Part shown: positions 21,284-33,500 of the stretch, one piece after another
Layout: each line of letters opens with the position of its first letter
Numbering within the stretch: the first letter of the stretch is position 1
From: Chlorokybus atmophyticus
Lineage: Eukaryota; Streptophyta; Chlorokybophyceae; Chlorokybales; Chlorokybaceae
Direction of reading: 5' to 3'
Length of the DNA stretch: 39,375 nucleotides
NCBI GenBank assembly: GCA_009103225.1
Contig: RHPI01002990.1
Location: 6,477-45,851, forward strand
Made by a program: the position numbers and the translations under genes
Notes under the pieces: generated by a model
Told to the model about the DNA's origin: nothing
What the model saw: only the letters and a program-made list of their open reading frames with translations
Database searches by the model: none

Positions 21284-24200
21284 CTAAAACAGGACATCCT
21301 CGTCCTGATATATTTTATCTATATTGTGTCCCCAGTCATGGTTGTACTTTTGCAACAACCGCTCCGCAAGTGTTTCACCTGCCAGGTACAGACAGTCAGC
21401 AAATGCGTTCTGGCAAAACACCACAATGCGCCCACGCATAAAATACGCCCAGCAATGTGCAGCATGTAAGCCTGTTCAATGCACTATGTTTGCACCGGAT
21501 ACCGGCAACTGCTTTTTGGCTGCTGAACTCACCAGTATTTGCAATGGTTTCGATTTCGCCCAGATACTTCTCTTCGCCAAACCCGCGACTAACCAAACCC
21601 TCTTTTGACAGCTGTACCACCTTTTTGGCCAGGTCCTGGACAGTTCCATTGCGGAAAGGCGTCTTCAATCCTTGCACTGGCACCTGGAGACCCACATGCA
21701 ACCAGACATGATGCACGCGTGGTACACCTTCAACACAGCATCCAATAGCCACTAAGGCAGTGCAGGCCATGTTACATACTCATTGCTATAGCACCAGTCA
21801 CCAGGCACACATCATGAAACATAATGTTAACGACCTGCCCACAATGTTATCTAAGACCTCTGTGTTGCCACAAATCCATGTGACCGATCTTTATTGCCGA
21901 TGACATGTGGACTGAACCAGTCTACCATAATTAGTATACCATACTTGGATCACAATTACTGGTACTTGACAGTGTGTAATCTGCAAGGCTAAAAACTCGT
22001 TCATAATGGCCTTACCGTTGCGCGCAAATATGCCCTCTCCTCGCGTGTCCAATCAGCCACCATGTCCGCAGCCTGTTGCAGAACGACATCATCGTAGCAG
22101 AGTCCAACCCACAGAGCGGGTAAGCTTATAATTCTGTGCAAAGGGCCGCCGTCTGCGCCGCGCATCTCAAGAAACTTTTTCAACCGCACCTGCAAAGCAA
22201 ATGCACTTCAGTCAGAAGTGCCGACAAAGGACACGCCCTGTTCTGCCAGAAAATTTAGTGTTGCAAACATGCACATCGTGCGTTGATCACCTCAGGAAAA
22301 ATTGTCGTCAAGTGGGCTTCCCAATCATACGTAGTAGCGTACTCGCCTGGCATAAGCGACAACTTGCCATCCAGAAAGTCCCTGTAGGAAATAATGATAC
22401 CTATGTGATCGGTTCTCCTCGCATGTTCTACATAATGCACATGCAAGCCAACAACAATGTGCGTAAAACACAAGCCTAGGCACTGAACTTATCTTCTATC
22501 CTCGCGCTTTGCCTTATACACTGAGATGCTGCATTGCTGCTGACTGCGTAGTTACCCACCTGAAGGAGTGACCCGTGGCATCTATGTAAGTCCCATGTCT
22601 GTAGACAAAGTACATGGGCACGTCCAATGCGTATTCCACATAGCGCTCAAACCCGAACCCATCTTCAAATACAAACGGTAGGTCGCCACACCTGCAAGGC
22701 ACATCACACGCGTGAAACGCAGTCAAAGCCATAGTCTGCGAACAATGTTGGATGCACAGTGCACAGCACCTCACCTGTTGTTGTCAACATCCGTCCATAC
22801 GTGTGAGCGGTACGACAGCAATCCAGTGGGCTTCCCTTCCTTGAACGGAGATGCAGCAAACAACGCCGTGGCAATGGGCTGCAACGCCAGGCCGACACGC
22901 ATCTTCTTGACCATGTCCGCCTCCGACTCAAAGTCCAGGTTGACCTGCAAGTTATAACTTCAACTTGCACGTCATCACAAACACAACGGGTTGATTACCA
23001 AAGCCGTGCACTGCCTTCGGCAAGCTGTTGCAAGGCAAAGCCCTTGCAGCACACCTGAATTGTACACGTCCGGAACATCATGTCCAATCCCATACTGCCA
23101 ACCTTGGGCATGTACTCCTTCATGATCTTGTAACGGCCCTACAACCACAACCACATTGTCGCCTTTGAGGTGATATACGATATGCTCGCAAGAAACTACA
23201 CAATGCGGACAGGTGCTCCACCAACACAACACAACATGCACACTGAGTGGACATACCTTTGGCATAATTGGCACCTGTTCCCTGGTTGACTTTGGGTCGA
23301 ATCCTACGCCTAGAAACGAGACACCTATCTGATCTGCAGCTTGCGTGACCTGTGTGGGAGAAGTTTCTTGCATGACTGTCGAATGAGGACAACCAGTCCT
23401 ATGACCAAAGACCAGGTGGATGGCATGACAGACGGCTTACCAGTTCGACGTGTTGTCGAACTTCATAGGATGTTTCATGTAGCGTCTTCAAAGGCGCGCC
23501 TGATAATTCAAACTGACCGCCGGGCTCTAGAGACACGTTCTGATCAAGCACTTATGGAGTTAGGAGACCAACATGCTGGCCATACAAAGTGTGCTCCATA
23601 TAAAGTTCACTTTGGGCATCATTCCTTGTGATGATTGCCTTATCCCCACAAGAGAGCTAGCATTCAGGCATGTGCAGTTCATTGCAGCACACAGGAGCCT
23701 GTGGGCAACATGCAAGAAGGGGCCTGGTGATGTATATGCGTGTTGCATGTCTGGACGAGTGGGTGGGTGGTGTAAAAATTATGACTCGCTTACCGCTTTC
23801 CCAGGGGCGTCTGGCGACTGCCACTCCAACCCTATCACGTACTTGCCGTTCTCCATGATCCGCGAATGGCCTTCGCTCTCTGCAATGGAGTTCAAGATGA
23901 AGCTAACGTCCTCGTAAGTCATGCGACTGCCGTCTTGTCGTCGAAACCCAAACTTCTCATGCTCAGTCCCAATCCTGCAGGCCACGATTCCCAGACCTCA
24001 GCAAAGCCCACAGCTGATAAACTACACTTGCGTTAGATTCAGAGTATTCTTTGAGTTGTTAGTATCTGTTTAGTTACGAGTTTCAGCAATATGCTGGCAG
24101 AGCTCAATGTTAACTCTCTATAGATGTGCTCAAATGCGCACTGGCACTACCACTGAAACTATGTTGAAGATCAACTTCTGCGTGCAACGTTCATGCTCTC

Positions 24201-24681
24201 GTGATGCAACCCGCAGACTGTACCAGCTGCTGAGTCATGCATCGTCTTGCAACATGCATTCCAAGTACCGGAAAGTGCTCTTGGCTTTGCAGCCGGCGGC
24301 AAGGTATTGTACAAGGTCATCCTTGGTGAGCTGGCGCGGCATGACATCCGTGACCGCAGCCATCTGCGGCGGCCCACTCATGCACAAGGCGCCCCGCCTG
24401 CGTGACGACCTCGGGGACGCGCGTCTAGACGCCGCCGCCGGCACCACACGCGCCCCCTGAAAGGCGGATGATAAAACTCTAACCCTACTACTCCGTGCCA
24501 CGGGGGTGCTGGACGTCGCCGCCGCCGCCGTGCAAGAGCACGAAATCCTAGCCACGCTCGTGGAGGCTAAGGCTGCAGCTGGCGACACAGACGCCAAGGC
24601 CGAGGAGGCGCCCGCCGACCCCCTGAAGGATGACGACGCAGGCGGCGGCAAGACGGCGCCGCAGCCGGCCGCTGCAGCCAT
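21284..24681 (-). CDS. GSH1: glutamate-cysteine ligase, plant type (11 exons, complete)
   Basis: It joins L-glutamate and L-cysteine using ATP, the first and usually limiting step of glutathione synthesis. Exons: 24681-24269, 23974-23794, 23539-23441, 23349-23257, 23138-23055, 22944-22775, 22691-22560, 22381-22291, 22189-22016, 21683-21533 and 21378-21284. All junctions are GT-AG, and phases agree through to 560 residues and TAG. The first ~100 residues are Ala/Ser/Arg-rich and poor in acidic residues, like a chloroplast transit peptide. Then come [27 protein letters not shown] (split across exons 1 and 2), [86 protein letters not shown] and a short end [11 protein letters not shown]. Order, spacing and length match plant and algal GCL (GCS2 family), not the animal or yeast enzyme. 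The ATG at 24681 was chosen over a frame open to 24912 because the transit-like sequence starts there. Redox control by disulfides, known in land plants, cannot be judged here. Confidence 0.97.
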
Positions 24682-25918
24682 GTGCGTGCACAGTGATGAG
24701 CTCTGCGTCCTGCCTCCTCTACAGGCGCAACAACGCCACAAACGCTGTGCACACCATCCCTGGCCTGGCCACCATCCACCTCGCCCGCCAACCCCCGCCC
24801 CCGCAATGACACAGACACCCACAGCACGGCGAGCGGCGTTGGTGGCGGCGGCAATGTGGCTGTCGCCGTGGTCCTCCCCAGTGTACGGCGCACGGTACGG
24901 CGCTGACCGCACAGAGCGTAACTCCTGGTGAATGTGCGACTACGACGCTGAGTCACGCAGTGAGTGATCGGGATCTCTCGATCGATCGATGACGTTTTAG
25001 GAGTCTCTGTAACAACTGGAAGGGGATCGCAATTGCTGACGACGGGCAGACCACAGCTGAAATCGCACGTGCAAGGCATTATAGTTGTGAGTCATCCCTG
25101 CATGTTTCGCCAAGTCAGCCTTACAGTCAGTTTCACTTGTACGTGCATAGTCTGCCCTCGATATAGTGACACGTGGTCAGTGACCACGTATGTGTGATGG
25201 ACATTTGTAGCTGCGTGTAGAGACTAGTAATACAGCCACATTACGACATAACGTGCGTGTAAATGATGCATTCCAATCTGATGGCTTGCATGTTAGTATT
25301 TGTGGCTCTATTCCTTGAAGATGACATGAATTTTGGCACCATTACGGAGCCAATGCGAAGTTCTTAACAAAATGCTCGGTACGGCATCGCAAACACATCA
25401 CACAAGCCACATCCATTGAGATACACACACGCACCAGCACACGACAAAGCGTAATTGTTATAAGCAAGCGTACCACCTGAAAAACCAATATTTAAATGTA
25501 GTGATACTCATCATCACAACGTATATAATAGAACTTTTCAGTGACTCACATGTGATGTTATAAAAGCGAGGTAGCGATTTCCACACTCTTTTGCATTGAC
25601 AAACGATTATGGTAATAACATTACGGTTATTCATGTTGCTTGCAATGTAGGTGCAAAGCTTTGCACCAGCAATTGCGATATTGAAAATGCAACTCCCCCT
25701 TCAAGTGAATGCTTGTGGCATGCCTTTTTGTAGTAATAACGCTCTCTACCAGTGACATGATTGTTATAGCGAAGTTAATAGTACAAACAAAATAGGCTTT
25801 GTAATACTTGGTTTGCTACAAGATCGTCACTACGGCAAGTTGTTATGCAACGAAGCCTTAATGACGGATGGTTGCTTGCAGGGTGGATTGCATAACATGA
25901 GCAGCTATCTTTGAAATC
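24682..25918. other. 5' flank of the ligase gene, no other gene seen
   Basis: The first 300 bp are GC-rich and should hold the 5' UTR and core promoter. A CGATCGATCGATGACG stretch lies near 24980. From 25200 the sequence is AT-rich, with no coding frame longer than chance, up to the assembly gap. Confidence 0.55.
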
Positions 25919-26260
25919 NNNNNNNNNNNNNNNNNNNNNNNNNNNNNNNNNNNNNNNNNNNNNNNNNNNNNNNNNNNNNNNNNNNNNNNNNNNNNNNNNN
26001 NNNNNNNNNNNNNNNNNNNNNNNNNNNNNNNNNNNNNNNNNNNNNNNNNNNNNNNNNNNNNNNNNNNNNNNNNNNNNNNNNNNNNNNNNNNNNNNNNNNN
26101 NNNNNNNNNNNNNNNNNNNNNNNNNNNNNNNNNNNNNNNNNNNNNNNNNNNNNNNNNNNNNNNNNNNNNNNNNNNNNNNNNNNNNNNNNNNNNNNNNNNN
26201 NNNNNNNNNNNNNNNNNNNNNNNNNNNNNNNNNNNNNNNNNNNNNNNNNNNNNNNNNNNN
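25919..26260. other. assembly gap (342 N)
   Basis: This is an unbroken run of N. It separates the ligase promoter side from the next gene, so anything within it is unseen. Confidence 1.
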
Positions 26261-26870
26261 CCTCGCCCCCTTCCCCTTTCTCCTTTACTGAATTCTTATC
26301 TCGCAAATTAAGGCATGCGCAAAATTATGAAACAAGACTTCACTCAATTCTACATAACCGTGTGTAAATTACACAAGTTAACGTGCGGAGTGCGAATCAT
26401 CCCTTCACGCAATCGGAACAAGCGTATGAGTTGGTAAGGAGCTTCTTTAATACTGCAATGACTACACAGCAAACTCGAACGCTGCAGATTTATGGTTTGT
26501 GTCACACGTCGCATACACGCACAACCTTTTGCAAATGGGAGCTGCGCGATGACCACGCACATTGCGTTGGTTGCGCTGTACACGGAATGGTGCGTCAACC
26601 GTGGAAGTGATTATTACGCATGCACATTCACTGCGGCAAACATAGATGGAACAAGATGAAATCATCCTTCTCCCTAAGTGAGGTTACACATACTGACAGA
26701 TGGTCGATCACCAGAGGACTAGACAATAAACCTGAATAAATGACGGAGGACTACACAATCTATTTGATGGAAAAAAGGAGGAATAGACACTAGGCTGGTT
26801 AGAAGAAGAATCAGCGTATTCCAAGTCGACACGAAACACTCAACGAGACACCGAGGAAGGGAAGTGAAGT
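26261..26870. other. intergenic, 3' flank of the next gene
   Basis: No supported gene. Short frames exist on both strands without domains or splice context. The 3' UTR of the minus-strand gene that ends at 26871 should lie at the right end. Confidence 0.55.
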
Positions 26871-27951
26871 TTAAACAGGAGGGACAACAATGCCTGGGAG
26901 GCACGGGATGCGCTTGTCTCCCCACATGCCAATGCCAGCATTGAGCACCACGCCAAGCCCTTGCAGCAGTGCTTGCGTCCAGCGCTCAGAATAGTCGGCC
27001 GAGCTGAAGTACAGCTTAACTTTGCCCACCTCAACAAAGTCCCTCAGATCCTTCTGCAGGATACGACTGCTATTGTCACAAACTATGCACTCGCTCATGC
27101 ATGCCAGTACGATACACACACTTAAACCCAGGTTGCATGTGCATGAAACAGAATTACCTGACGATCGTAACTTTGCTGAGCGGCGTAGTACGCATTGGTG
27201 GCGATAGCAAATGAATAGGCCGCCGCATGTGCGCGCTCCGCCATGCCCGTGAACATGACCACGGTCGCCCCCGCAAGGTCTTCCACAATGCTGAACGCCT
27301 CTTTGACCTTCAGCACCTGCGCTATGCCCATCGCGATGGTTCGCGCTCTGTGGTCTATGATTTTCCAGATCTGTCCGTCGTGTTGCATGCGGAAGAGCAC
27401 GGTTTGCGCCCTCTCCGGTGCATTCCCCTTTTCAACACCCAACGCACCGTCCAGGATGTCGCTCACATGGGAGATGTACTGCACAACGCCACTTGTTTTC
27501 TCTGCATCCACGGGTGAGGCTGCGCACACACGCTCAACCACGTCTGTGTTGAAGTCGCGGGTGATCTCCCACGGGATCAACACGGCGTTGCAGAAACTGT
27601 TTGGTGTACATGGAGGTTCCCAGCAACGATCGGTGAGCTGCGGTGGTTGTGGTCGTTGCTGCTGCTGTTGTTGCTGATTTTGTTGTCCTTGGCGTCGTGG
27701 TCGTTGTCCAGGTTGCTGTGCTTCTTCCTCCTGCGCCTGCACAGCATGTGGATAACCGCACATCCAAGATAGAACACACGCACATCATGCTGCGTGCAAT
27801 GACCCGTGCAAGATGACTGCTGGGCGACAACATTGTTTGCATACTGATGCGCGCATACCTCAGATTCGTCGTAGTCCACTCTCCTTTTCCCGCGAGCTGA
27901 TCTGCGCAGTGGCACAATGGCTTTGTCATTGTCACTGGCAGTGGAAGCCAT
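26871..27951 (-). CDS. unrecognised 284-residue protein with Gln-rich linker (3 exons)
   Basis: Exons: 27951-27859, 27736-27158 and 27053-26871, all phase 0, with donors GTATGC and GTAATT and acceptors ending GCAG. Residues 1-31 are basic (LRRSARGKRRVDYDE), possibly a nuclear signal. Residues about 32-65 are Gln/Pro/Arg-rich, with an uninterrupted run of seven Gln. The rest looks folded: FCNAVLIPWEITRDFN, ISHVSDILDGALGVEKG, VLFRMQHDGQIWKIIDH, an Ala-rich helix (AERAHAAAYSFAIATNAYYA) and KVKLYFSSADYSERW near the C-terminus. No signal peptide or membrane segment is evident. I do not recognise the family. The longer start at 28014 is possible but adds only a basic Gly-rich leader. The divergent neighbour begins at about 28754, so the two may share a promoter. 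Confidence 0.72.
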
Positions 27952-28753
27952 GCTTGCTGTGCCTTTGCCTACCCGCTCTTGCCCTCGCCCCGGCCTGCAC
28001 ACACGATTTGACACTAGTCAACAATCGCTTGCTTCTTGCAACAGTGCACACTCAAGGACACGAGCATCCCCAGGCAGTTGCTTGCTGGGATTTGCGAACC
28101 TCTTGTGACCAATGTATCCACAAGGCTGATCAGAAAGCCGCAGTCGCAATCCTCATCCTCTTGCAGGAAAGAGACTGAGTCGTACACATCCATCCATCTT
28201 TTCAAGCACGCATGCACGCAATGCCGCAAAGCTCAGATCTCGGGAATGGCATGCACGCAGCTGCTTTGTCCGCAGATTGTGGAAGCACAAACAACTTATG
28301 GCGGCAGCAGCCTTGCGCGATGACGCGTGCGTGTGGAGAGCCATGCATGCAAAAGACAAGATTCACTCATTCATTCATTCCTTTTCCGATCTCACCTACC
28401 CACCGCCCATCCCCTCCTCCTCTACCCCGCAGTCAGCATTCGCGTCCACTTGTGCCGGGCTCGGATGGCTGGCGGGCGGGCGGACTACCCGCCGCCGTCG
28501 TCGTCGTCGGTCAGCCTTGCCTGCCTGCTTACTTGTCTCGCCAGGCCAGCAGCTCCTCCTCCTCCTCCTCCTCCTCCTCGCCGCCGCCGCCGCCTCGCCC
28601 TCTGTCTCGCTCGCGCGCGCTGCTCTGCTTTTCCCGCCAATCTCTCTCGCTCTCGCCCGGCGATGCAAGATTCGAACGAGTAGCTTAGTAGCCAGCTTGC
28701 GAGCAAGTGAGAGGGAGATTGTGTTCGTTGGGCAGAAGGGAGCTTCTCGATTG
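27952..28753. promoter_or_regulatory. candidate bidirectional promoter region, GC-rich in its right half
   Basis: It lies between the minus-strand gene starting at 27951 and the first plausible ATG of the plus strand at 28754. From about 28430 to 28680 it is strongly GC-rich with CCG and CGTCGT runs, (CTC)n at 28554-28578 and CTCGCTCGCGCGCG. A short upstream ATG at 28663 opens a six-codon frame. The promoter role is inferred from gene layout and composition only. Confidence 0.4.
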
Positions 28754-29018
28754 ATGACGCCGCTGCGCCGTCCGTCCGTCACCGCCACGAGGAGGTGAGA
28801 GCATGGGTGTGAGGATGAGCTCGACGTTTTGCAGAGCTTCTGCACGAGGTTGTTTGTATGTTCCTTGCTTTATTGGGCAAGTCAGTCAAACCCCCTCCAT
28901 GCTCCACATACCTGTGACTGACCCCACCACCGGTAACAATGACAGCGCATGTGATGATGCTGCTTCCCATGCAGGAAGTGTGCTTGGAATTGGCTACGCT
29001 GTGCGCAGGACAAGGCAT
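28754..29018 (+). CDS. possible 5' coding exons of a plus-strand gene
   Basis: An ATG at 28754 starts MTPLRRPSVTATR and stops at donor GTGAGA (after 28794, phase 2). The acceptor ATGCAG at 28974 continues in frame as KCAWNWLRCAQDKA to donor GTGAGT (after 29018, phase 1). Splice sites are good and phases agree, but the peptides carry no family signal. They may be the start of the helicase gene, a separate short gene or a transcribed leader. Confidence 0.28.
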
Positions 29019-30573
29019 GTGAGTGACGAGTCGCGTGTGATTGACGAGTCGGTTGGTTGTGTGTTACATGAGACTTTCCTCCGCGTTACATCATGGTCGC
29101 AACCTGCAAGTCTGCAGCTGGCCTAGTATAGTGTGTACAACAACTACTTGCTGCTGCTGCTGCTGCTGCTGCTGCGGTAACAACAACAACAACAGCGTTT
29201 GCATGACGCCCCTCTGTCTTCTCGCATGTGTGTACCCATTGCGCGATGTGCAGCCCAGTCATGTTTGATATGCAGCAGCTGTAGCTTGTACCGCATTCCA
29301 TGTGCATGTGTCCTGGTTTTGCAGAATGTCGTTGTGTGTGCATGCAGGAGGGGAGTGACGGGCCAATCAGTGTTTAAAATAGGCAACTTGATAAGCAAAT
29401 TATGTATCGTGGCTGGAAGGGTATGTTAGCAACTCGGTGATGGTCGTTCATGAAAGCGTCTCTGAGACACTGCTTGCTGTTGAGGTGAACCGCTATGAAT
29501 GAGATACATGTTCAAGGTTATGATCATCCTCACTGCGTGCTGCAGTATGCGATACTGCCATGCTGTTGCACTTACAAACCTAAATGTATTGTTGTGCGGC
29601 GTCGATGGCGTGTTGCTGAACTGGCTGGGTGTATTGTGTGCATGCGCTGGCGTAAGACAGGCGACCTGAAGCAACAACAGGTGGACATGAAGGCGGCAGC
29701 TGACACACCCTTTGGTTTGTGTGGCTCGAGTGGGTCTCTCGGGTGGTTGTTCAACACATGTACTGGTGATTGCGTCATTAATGACACCCAATATTCCACC
29801 CAGCTGTTGACTACGCTTGTGCGCAGTGCAGAGTACAAGCACTTGGTCGTTCTTGTGGATTCATCCTCTGCTCAAAGCAGTCACTGTCTATAACTCAATA
29901 CGATGCCCATCTGCCCATGCACACTGTGATTCCTGTCGCTGTCGCTGTCGCTGTCACTTCAATGGTTATGTGCGTACATATTACGCACCGTCTGTTCCAA
30001 AGCGCTGAAGCCGCAACAGTGCGTCCTCTTGAGTGAGTGTGCGTGTATCTGACCTATCCAAGATTGCAGCCCAGCTGGCAGTGTTTGCGCCTGTATGTGT
30101 GCGCGATAGCAGCGGTGCAGCATCCTGCACCAACTCATGAGAACAACAAGGACTCGTTGACAATGAATCACTGAGGGCTTGGTTGCAGTGGTGAACCCAG
30201 CACACAGCTCAGTGGTTTCTTTGCTTTCGGGTGTTGTGTCCACAGATCTGTGTGCACGTAGCTGAGGTGTGAGCTGGTCCCCTGCTCCCTGCACACAGCG
30301 TATGTAACAACAAAGGTGCGCCTGTCCTCTCTGCTTGCACCTTCAGCGCACAAACAGCCTCCATTGATTCATGGAGGCTGTTTGCTTGCATGCTTGCACC
30401 AGTTGCCTGAAGCCAGCCGAGCAACGGCGGCAGCAGCATGAGTATGCGTTGTTATTGATAACATCATACATTGGCTGCAGTGTCCCAGATCAGCTTCTTT
30501 GTTTGTCTCCGCCATGGTAACTTGTGCAGCAGTTGTTGTTCTGACTGTCACTTCTCGTCTTTGTTGTTAGTTG
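29019..30573. other. region between possible 5' exons and the helicase, no confident gene
   Basis: It holds a (CTG)n run at about 29151-29176 followed by (AAC)n, and a 132-codon plus frame at 29495-29893 (ends YSTQLLTTLVRSAEYKHLVV and onward) that looks moderately protein-like but has no domain. A perfect hairpin lies at 30351-30384. Part of this could be 5' exons or introns of the helicase gene. Confidence 0.4.
30351..30384. repeat. perfect 14-bp inverted repeat with 6-nt loop
   Basis: CAAACAGCCTCCAT, loop TGATTC, then ATGGAGGCTGTTTG. All 14 positions pair. It lies about 190 bp upstream of the helicase start exon. Confidence 0.9.
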
Positions 30574-33500
30574 ATGAGTCCTGCTGGAGGCAGGCCTCGT
30601 TGGAGAAAAGAGACGACGACGACCACACAAGGTAGGCTTTATGTGTTGAGCACGCACTAGCACATGACTTTGTTCGCAGCGCTTCTGTTAGTTGCTGAGA
30701 AAGCTATGCTGGAACAGTGTGGGCGCCCTTGAGCGCAAGCAAGAGTTGGTGGTGGACCAGCACACTGCCACGTTCACATGGCCAAAAGGACATACGCTCC
30801 GCAATGGCAGCCTAGCAGTTCACTTACGCAAAACTCAGCATGTGGGTTATTGCTCAGCGCACCGCACGCACCATTGCCACTTCTGCGGGTGCATGTGCAG
30901 GCACGTGACGCCGAGTGTTGGTTGCAGTTCCATTGTTCGCTGCTACAAAGTGGCAAGCGCAAGCAGCGGATGTTCAAAAAGTGTCCTCCACGTCTACTGA
31001 TGCTGGCGCCAAGACCAAAGCAAAGGGAAAGCTTGTACAGGCAGATTTACGACGTGTGGTGCTGCAGTGGAAGCTGCAGGCGATTGTGAATGAGCGCTTG
31101 TTCACCAAAGAGGTACACGCACACGCAGTTGTATGTAACCTCTCCCACTCAAACATGTTCTTACCTCGTGTTCCAACCAGGTGCAAACCATACCATCGCA
31201 GTTCACAACATTCCAGGAGTACGGCCAATCCTTTCTCCCAGCTCTACGCGAGGAAATCAGGGCTCAACTCGCATCCGGGTTGCAAACCATCGGCAAGGCA
31301 CCCTATCGACGCATTGTGATCGGGAAAGTGGATGAATCCACGCAGCCGCTGCACTTTGGGTTCGCACTCGACAACACGGAGAAGAGTTCTGTAACTGAGG
31401 TGGGTGAGACGGACCCCACTTGAGTGTATTTGCTGTCTCAAGCACAAGTACCGCTGTTGATCAATGCATGTTGACAACAGGCTGAGCTCTTCAAGGGGAG
31501 TGATGTGGTCTTGCTTTCACCCGTCCGCGTGGACACGCTGCAAGACTTGTTGTCGCAGCGCGTGGACTTCTGTCTGGCTTTGGCGCGTCGTTACACTGTA
31601 GACAATGGCGACGTGTCTCTGAGTGCCACTGCATTTTTATCGGATTCTTCCAGCGTGTACCATCTGCTCACGGCCAACAAGAACACGCGCGTGTACCTCA
31701 CATACATCGCGTCGCTGACCACAGCGCTACGCGCGCACGATGCACTCACAGCAGATGTCAAGTTGGACAGCGTGTTGGAGAGAGATATATTGTGCTCAGA
31801 AGGGTTGAAGAAGACAAATGCTTTACAGCAGCCATCAGCAAAGGCAGTCATGAAGACCAACATACAGGCCTTGTGCACCCGTATCAGCCACCCCAACATG
31901 TCAGCAACTTTATCTCCATCAACCAGTCTCGAGACCAACGTATCTGTGTTGTGCGCACGCTCACGCCTCAACTTGTCTCAGTCGGACGTGGTGAGGCGTT
32001 GTGCGTTGGACCGAGCGAGCGACAAGCGTGGCGTGCGACTCGTGCAGGGCCCTCCCGGCACGGGTAAAACATCCACACTAGTGGCGATGATCAGTGCCTT
32101 GGCTGGAATGAGTGACACTCGTGCGTTGGTGTGTGCGCCGACCAATGTGGCCGTGCAGGTCGTGGCGATGCGGTTCATTGAACAATTGAGTGGTGATGGT
32201 GAGAGTGACACAACAACTCATGGGTTGAGGCTTGCAGATGTCGGGTTGGTTGGCAGCGAGGAGCGTATAGATGCGAAGGGTCCGTTGGGTAGCGTGTATC
32301 TACCGGCTCGGGCCAAGCGGCTGAAGGAGGCGTTGGTTGTGGGGTGGACCAAGGCTGTTCGCGACCTGCTGTTGTTGTTGGAAGCACCGGCGAAGGCGTA
32401 CGCAGATCATGTGAAGCAGAGCAAAAGCAGCAGTGATGCAAAGCTAGTGCAAGGTGCATTGAAGCAGCAAGCGTTCTTTGTCAGAGAGATTCGCAGCCGT
32501 GCCGACACGGCGTTCTTTGTCGGGACGACCTTTGCCAACGAGCTTCCACACAGGGCCAGCATCATTAACACCGACGTCCAAAGCGAGTTGAAAAAGCAAG
32601 GAGCCACTTCTTCATCATCCAAAGCCACAAACAATGATGTGGTCCTGCTCCCTGAGGCAATGCGCGTGAGCATCGAGGGCGTGTTGCCGTTCATCAGCAC
32701 TCTCATCGCCTTGCCAAAGACGCAGCTGACGAAGCACTTTGTTCATGACTGGTGCATGCAAGCGCATCAATGCAAGGGCAGCAACGCTACACTCTGGCGC
32801 AGAATGCAGGACGCTAAAGTCTCATTACAGGCAGCAACAGCTGCATCATCATCATCATCATCATCATCTCAGTTGACAGCTGTATCAAAACAACTACTTC
32901 GGCTGGACAAGCGCAGCCTCGAGCAGCTTATCGCATCCTGGGTGACTGTACTCTTCTCCACGGTCGGGTCTGCGGGTGGCGCGGTGCTGGCGAAGCACGG
33001 GGGATTGTTTGATACGGTGTTGGTGGATGAGGCGGCCCAGCTGGTGGAAGCGGAGACGGCCATCGTGATGGTGAGACCAGGTGTGAGAAGACTGTGGCTG
33101 GTGGGAGACACGAAACAACTGCCGGCAACGGTCATATCAAGACTGGCGGAGGTGAGCATGTCAAGTGAATATGACATGTCCCCATGACCTCACAGTGGCC
33201 ATCGCACAGTCTAACATGTGGGTGTTGTGCTGTGTTGTGTTGTGTTGTGTTGTGTTGTGTTGTACAGTCTGTCATCAACCAAGTGGATGTTAAGGTGCTC
33301 GGTGGATGTGTGTGATATGCAGTACTGACTGAGTTACATACAACCCACCACTCATCACCATGCAGGATCGAGGGTATGGTCGCAGCCTGTTCCAACGCTT
33401 GCAATCGAACGGTCTTGAACCTCAGCTTCTTGACACCCAATACCGCATGCATCCCGCCATCAGCGCGTGGCCGCGCGCGCAGTTCTACGACGGGCGTGTC

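Noticed and set aside
20936-21469. 177-codon plus-strand ORF
   Set aside because: It overlaps the last ligase exon on the other strand and shows no domain.
24682-24912. Extended N-terminus of the ligase to 24912
   Set aside because: The added residues are Gly/Trp/Arg-rich and unlike a transit peptide, whereas the ATG at 24681 begins a typical one. It is more likely 5' UTR.
25905-26306. ORFs of 126 and 133 codons across the gap
   Set aside because: They consist of N and carry no information.
28277-28845. Overlapping Ser/Pro/Arg-rich ORFs on both strands
   Set aside because: They come from CTC, CCG and CGT repeats in the GC-rich promoter-like tract.
29495-29893. 132-codon plus-strand ORF as an independent gene
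   Set aside because: It is moderately protein-like, but no domain, splice link or clear start context was found, so it is mentioned only as a region note.
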